A DNA stretch of 8,540 bases. Source: Anaerolineae bacterium (lineage in GTDB: Bacteria > Chloroflexota > Anaerolineae > Aggregatilineales > Phototrophicaceae). Where the stretch lies: contig JALONY010000046.1 of assembly GCA_025454715.1 (NCBI GenBank), forward strand, positions 1 to 8,540, written 5' to 3'. Both the position numbers and the translations under genes were made by a program. Shown piece after piece: positions 5,780 to 8,540 of the stretch; position 1 is the first letter of the stretch; the number at the start of each line of letters is the position of its first letter. Below the pieces are notes generated by a model that was given only the letters and a program-made list of their open reading frames with translations, made no database searches and had not been told where the DNA came from.

Positions 5780-8356
5780 CTACTCGCTCCGCAGGGCGCG
5801 GGCAACCGCGAGGCGGGTCATGCGATACGCCGGATACAACCCCGCCACCAGCGCCGCTACCACCGCCACCGAAAACGCCTGCCCGAACTCGTCGGCGGCG
5901 AAATAAAACTGCATCGTCCAACCGAAGCTACGGACGTTAATCACGAACAACAAGACCATCGCCAGCGCCAGCCCAATCGGGAGCGCCAGCGCCCCCGCCG
6001 TGCCGCCCATCAAGCCGGTCTGGAGCAACGTGAAGCGCCAGAGCTGCGCGGGGGTCATGCCGGTGGCGCGCATCACCCCATATTGGCGCGTGTTCTCGAG
6101 CTGGAGCGCCAGCAACGCGCTCAGGATGCCGATAAACGCCACGATGGTCGCCAGCAAGCGCAAGGCGATGGTGATGGCGAACGTGTTATCGAACACCTCG
6201 AACACCCCTGCGCGCAAATCGCGGTTGGCCTGCACCGTCAGGTCGAAACCGGCCACGTTCTCGCGAATCTGGTTGACCACCGCCGACAGGTCGGCCTCGG
6301 GCGTGACGTAAGCCGCCACCGAGGTGATGAACGGGTCGTCCCACAGCGCGTAATAGGTGTCCTGAAGCATCAAGATTTGGCCTTGGTCGGTGGTGTAATC
6401 ATAAAACACCCCGACAATCTCGAACGCTTGCGCGCCCGAGTCGGTCAGCAAGCGGATGGTGCGGTTGTCCGGGGTGATGTTGCGCCGGAAGGCGAACGGC
6501 TCGCTCACGATGACCGCCCCGCCCGCCATCGCACCGGCGATGTCGTCGGTCGATGTCCAGACGTAGCCGCGGTCAGGGGCGATGTCGAACGAAATGGCTT
6601 GCAGGTTGACCGGCGGCAATTCGGGATAATCGGGCGCGGCCACCGTGACCGACCGGCTGGTCGAGATGCGCGCCACACCCGCGGTTTGCGCCACGCGCTC
6701 GGCCACGGCGGGGTCAACGTCGGCAGTGGCGCGGTTGGCCGTCAACAACGGTGACGAGATGTAGATGTCCGCCCCCAAGGTCGTCCCCAGCCAGTCCGAG
6801 ACGGTGCTCCTGAAGCTGGAAATCATGACGCTGACGCCGACGATGACGCTGACGGCGATGGTCAGGGCGGCCACGGCCACCGCCGTGCGGCTGAGCGAGC
6901 GCACCACCGCCCGCGGCGCCATCCGCCCCAAGATGCCGAACGCCCGCGCCAACAGCGGCTCCAGCGCACGCATCGCCAGCACCAGCATGATGGGCGTGAG
7001 CAACGCCCCGCCCACCACCACGCAGAACAGCGCACCGAAGCTGATGAACAGGTTGGTGGTCGGCAACAACAGCAACACCCCACCCAGCCCAATCAGGGCG
7101 ACCGCGCCACCGGTGATGACCGGCAACAGGCGGCGGATGGTGTCCTCTTGGTCACTGCGGCGCAACGCCCCCGCCGGAGCGGTGCGCGTGGCGTCGAAAG
7201 CGGGGATGGCGGCGGCGGCCACGCTGGCGGCCACGCCAATCAGCGCGCCGCGCAGCAAGGTCAGCGGCTCGACGGTGATGCCCTGCACGTTGACCGCGAA
7301 ATACAGGTTGCTGATGGTCTGGGCGACCAACCCGACCGCCGCCCGCCCGAAAATCACCCCCAAGCCCAAGCCGGCCACCGTCCCGACCGCGCCGAGGATG
7401 AACGCCTCGCCGACGATGCTGCCGAACACTTGGCGGCGGGTCGCCCCCAGCGCCCGCAAAATCCCCAGCGAAGCGCGCCGCTGCACCACGTTGAACGTGA
7501 CCGTGTTGTAAATCAGGAACACGCCGACCACCAACGCCAACAAGCTGAGCGCTTGCAAATTCAGCTCGAAGGCGGCGGTCATCTGCGAGAGCGCGCCGCC
7601 CGCGTCTTGGGCGGGCTGCAATAGGGCACCGGCAGGTAAGACGGCACGGATGGCCGCCGAGAGTTGCTCGGTTTGGTCAGCGGGCAAAATCAGGTCGATG
7701 CGCGACAAGCGCCCCGCCGCCCCCAACAAGTCTTGGGCGGTGGCGATGTCGGTCAAAATCAGGTCGTCGAGGGCTTGGCGGCTGGCGCGGTCTTCCGGCT
7801 TGAGGATGCCGACCACCCGCACCGTCTTGATGGCCGTGCCCGCCCGCACCGTGACCTCCCCGCCCAAAGCGACCCCGAGGCGCGCCGCCAGCGTCTCGCT
7901 GATGAGCGCGGTATTGGGCTCGGCGATGAAGGCCACCACCGCGTCGAACTCTTGGGCGTCGCTGGCGGTGCTGCCGCTCTCGATTTCAATCTCGCTCAGG
8001 TAGGTGCGGAAAGGCGGCTCGGACAGCGGGTCTACCCCCAGCAAGCGCAACGGCTCATCGGTGCCCTCGGCGCGCACGTACTCGGTCACGACCGGCGCGC
8101 TATCGCGGATGCCCAGCTCCACGCGCACCTGCCGGAACAGGTCGGACGGCAGACCGGCGGGGCCGCCGGTAATCTGGTGGGTGGCGCTGCCGGTGATGCT
8201 GGTGGTGCTGAGCGCAAAGGCGCGGCTGGCCGAGCCGTTGGCGACATCGATGGCCACCATCATGGCGACGCCCAACGCCACCCCCAAGACGAACAACACA
8301 CTCTGGACGAACCGGCGCGACACATCGCGCAACCCCAGCCGAAGCAGCGACAACAT
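5780..8356 (-). CDS. FtsX-like (MacB/LolC-type) ABC transporter permease, two FtsX modules, 10 predicted TM helices
   Basis: An inner-membrane permease of about 858 residues, of the kind that works with an ATP-binding subunit to move lipids, lipoproteins or peptides, or to pass force across the membrane; cargo unknown. Counting from the first ATG (8362), helices fall near 19-41, 268-290, 313-338, 366-388, 413-434, 436-463, 493-515, 731-755, 780-808 and 826-846. Two large extracytoplasmic domains (about 42-267 and 516-730) have the MacB periplasmic-core style. Both modules carry the FtsX signature after their first core helix: RRASLGILRALGATRRQVF (295-313) and ENTRQYGVMRATGMTPAQLW (756-775). 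The C-terminus ends YPAYRMTRLAVARALRSE, as is usual for the family. Two ATGs compete. GGGA lies one base from the ATG at 8362 but 7 bases from the ATG at 8356, so I chose 8356; the difference is two residues. No ATP-binding subunit is in the window. The gene converges on the kinase gene and diverges from an unseen gene on the right. Confidence 0.9.
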   Translation of the reverse strand: MLSLLRLGLRDVSRRFVQSVLFVLGVALGVAMMVAIDVANGSASRAFALSTTSITGSATHQITGGPAGLPSDLFRQVRVELGIRDSAPVVTEYVRAEGTDEPLRLLGVDPLSEPPFRTYLSEIEIESGSTASDAQEFDAVVAFIAEPNTALISETLAARLGVALGGEVTVRAGTAIKTVRVVGILKPEDRASRQALDDLILTDIATAQDLLGAAGRLSRIDLILPADQTEQLSAAIRAVLPAGALLQPAQDAGGALSQMTAAFELNLQALSLLALVVGVFLIYNTVTFNVVQRRASLGILRALGATRRQVFGSIVGEAFILGAVGTVAGLGLGVIFGRAAVGLVAQTISNLYFAVNVQGITVEPLTLLRGALIGVAASVAAAAIPAFDATRTAPAGALRRSDQEDTIRRLLPVITGGAVALIGLGGVLLLLPTTNLFISFGALFCVVVGGALLTPIMLVLAMRALEPLLARAFGILGRMAPRAVVRSLSRTAVAVAALTIAVSVIVGVSVMISSFRSTVSDWLGTTLGADIYISSPLLTANRATADVDPAVAERVAQTAGVARISTSRSVTVAAPDYPELPPVNLQAISFDIAPDRGYVWTSTDDIAGAMAGGAVIVSEPFAFRRNITPDNRTIRLLTDSGAQAFEIVGVFYDYTTDQGQILMLQDTYYALWDDPFITSVAAYVTPEADLSAVVNQIRENVAGFDLTVQANRDLRAGVFEVFDNTFAITIALRLLATIVAFIGILSALLALQLENTRQYGVMRATGMTPAQLWRFTLLQTGLMGGTAGALALPIGLALAMVLLFVINVRSFGWTMQFYFAADEFGQAFSVAVVAALVAGLYPAYRMTRLAVARALRSE

Positions 8357-8379
8357 AAGCATATCCCAACGATGGTGTC

Positions 8380-8395
8380 CGTGAAAATTGTCACG
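8380..8395. promoter_or_regulatory. CRP/FNR-like palindrome CGTGA-N6-TCACG over the predicted permease start site
   Basis: CGTGA (8380-8384), AAATTG, TCACG (8391-8395) is a perfect five-base inverted repeat. Its core, GTGA-N6-TCAC, matches the known recognition core of CRP-family regulators (TGTGA-N6-TCACA). It begins two bases beyond the -10 TATACT and covers the predicted +1 (about 8390), a position from which a bound protein would repress. The site match is seen; regulator identity and repression are inferred. Confidence 0.35.
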
Positions 8396-8396
8396 A

Positions 8397-8402
8397 AGTA
8401 TA
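8397..8402 (-). promoter_or_regulatory. Probable -10 element of the permease gene (TATACT)
   Basis: Minus-strand TATACT (8402-8397) is a near-consensus -10 box, about 40 bases before the start codon, predicting transcription from about 8390 and a leader near 30 bases. The -35 position holds no TTGACA-like word. Instead a direct repeat occupies 8406-8425, so the promoter may need an activator. Confidence 0.45.
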
Positions 8403-8405
8403 GCA

Positions 8406-8425
8406 GCGTTGGGTTTGCGTCGGGT
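8406..8425. repeat. Tandem 9-base repeat with 11-base period upstream of the permease -10
   Basis: GCGTTGGGT (8406-8414) and GCGTCGGGT (8417-8425) differ by one base and start 11 bases apart, one helical turn. Read on the minus strand they are ACCCGACGC then ACCCAACGC, ending 3 bases before TATACT where a -35 would be. Direct repeats of about 11 bases are the usual binding form of OmpR/PhoB-type response regulators, so this is a possible activator site. Chance cannot be excluded in GC-rich DNA. Confidence 0.25.
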
Positions 8426-8465
8426 GCTAAACGGCTGAGTGACTAATGAGCGCCGCTGGTACCGT

Positions 8466-8499
8466 GGTTGTTTCGCAATTCAAACAATCGTGTTATACT
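8466..8499 (+). promoter_or_regulatory. Probable promoter (TATACT -10) and overlapping inverted repeat for a gene beyond the right edge
   Basis: On the plus strand TATACT (8494-8499) is a near-consensus -10; a weak -35 (TTTCGC, 8471-8476) lies 17 bases before it. The -35 area is covered by an inverted repeat: GGTTGTTT (8466-8473) and AAACAATC (8482-8489), with one G-T mismatch and an 8-base centre. A repressor bound there would block the promoter. Downstream, AGAGGA (8524-8529) looks like a ribosome site, but no ATG, GTG or TTG appears in the 11 bases left, so the coding start is off the edge, or is non-canonical at ATC (8536-8538). The local sequence is AT-richer than the coding DNA, as expected for a control region. 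Confidence 0.45.
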
Positions 8500-8540
8500 G
8501 GTGCCCATACCATCCTTTTCGTCAGAGGACGCGCCATCGG

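Noticed and set aside
5660..6754. 364-codon plus-strand open frame overlapping the end of the permease
   Set aside because: It starts inside the palindrome-rich spacer and runs antisense to well-conserved FtsX sequence; Arg/Gly/His-rich without domains.

Overview
The window is GC-rich, densely coding bacterial DNA. The style of the genes points to a Chloroflexota (Anaerolineae-like) bacterium: a very large receptor-type kinase with an 'IDWGNA' metal-binding motif and a Pro/Thr-rich extracellular stalk, a RimJ/RimL-type acetyltransferase, an acetyl-xylan-esterase-like hydrolase and a ten-helix FtsX/MacB-type permease. This taxonomic guess is inferred from protein style only; no marker gene is present.

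Layout. Positions 1-1122 are read on the minus strand: a GNAT acetyltransferase (433-1122), followed 36 bases downstream by an acetyl-xylan-esterase/cephalosporin-C-deacetylase-like hydrolase that runs off the left edge. The hydrolase lacks the usual N-terminal segment of its family and has no ATG/GTG start; a good ribosome binding site sits in front of an ATA codon. A roughly 190-base divergent spacer (1123-1312) follows. The plus strand then carries one 1427-codon gene (1313-5596): a degenerate Ser/Thr kinase domain, about 800 residues of helical TPR-like sequence, one membrane helix, a Pro/Thr-rich stalk and an unassigned beta-rich outer domain. A convergent spacer (5597-5779) holds a cluster of GC-rich palindromes with shared words. 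The minus strand then encodes a two-module FtsX-family ABC permease (5780-8356). The last 180 bases are a divergent regulatory region, with -10-like elements on both strands and three symmetric or repeated sites, leading to a plus-strand gene beyond the right edge.

How the genes relate. The GNAT and esterase genes may share one transcript. The kinase gene is monocistronic here. It is built to join an extracytoplasmic sensor to a cytoplasmic kinase-like domain; ligand and targets are unknown. The permease has no ATP-binding partner inside the window. No tRNA, rRNA, CRISPR array, transposase or integrase was seen. The best candidates for something new are the kinase/TPR/beta-domain receptor, the non-AUG truncated esterase, and the palindromic operator-like site over the predicted start of the permease transcript.
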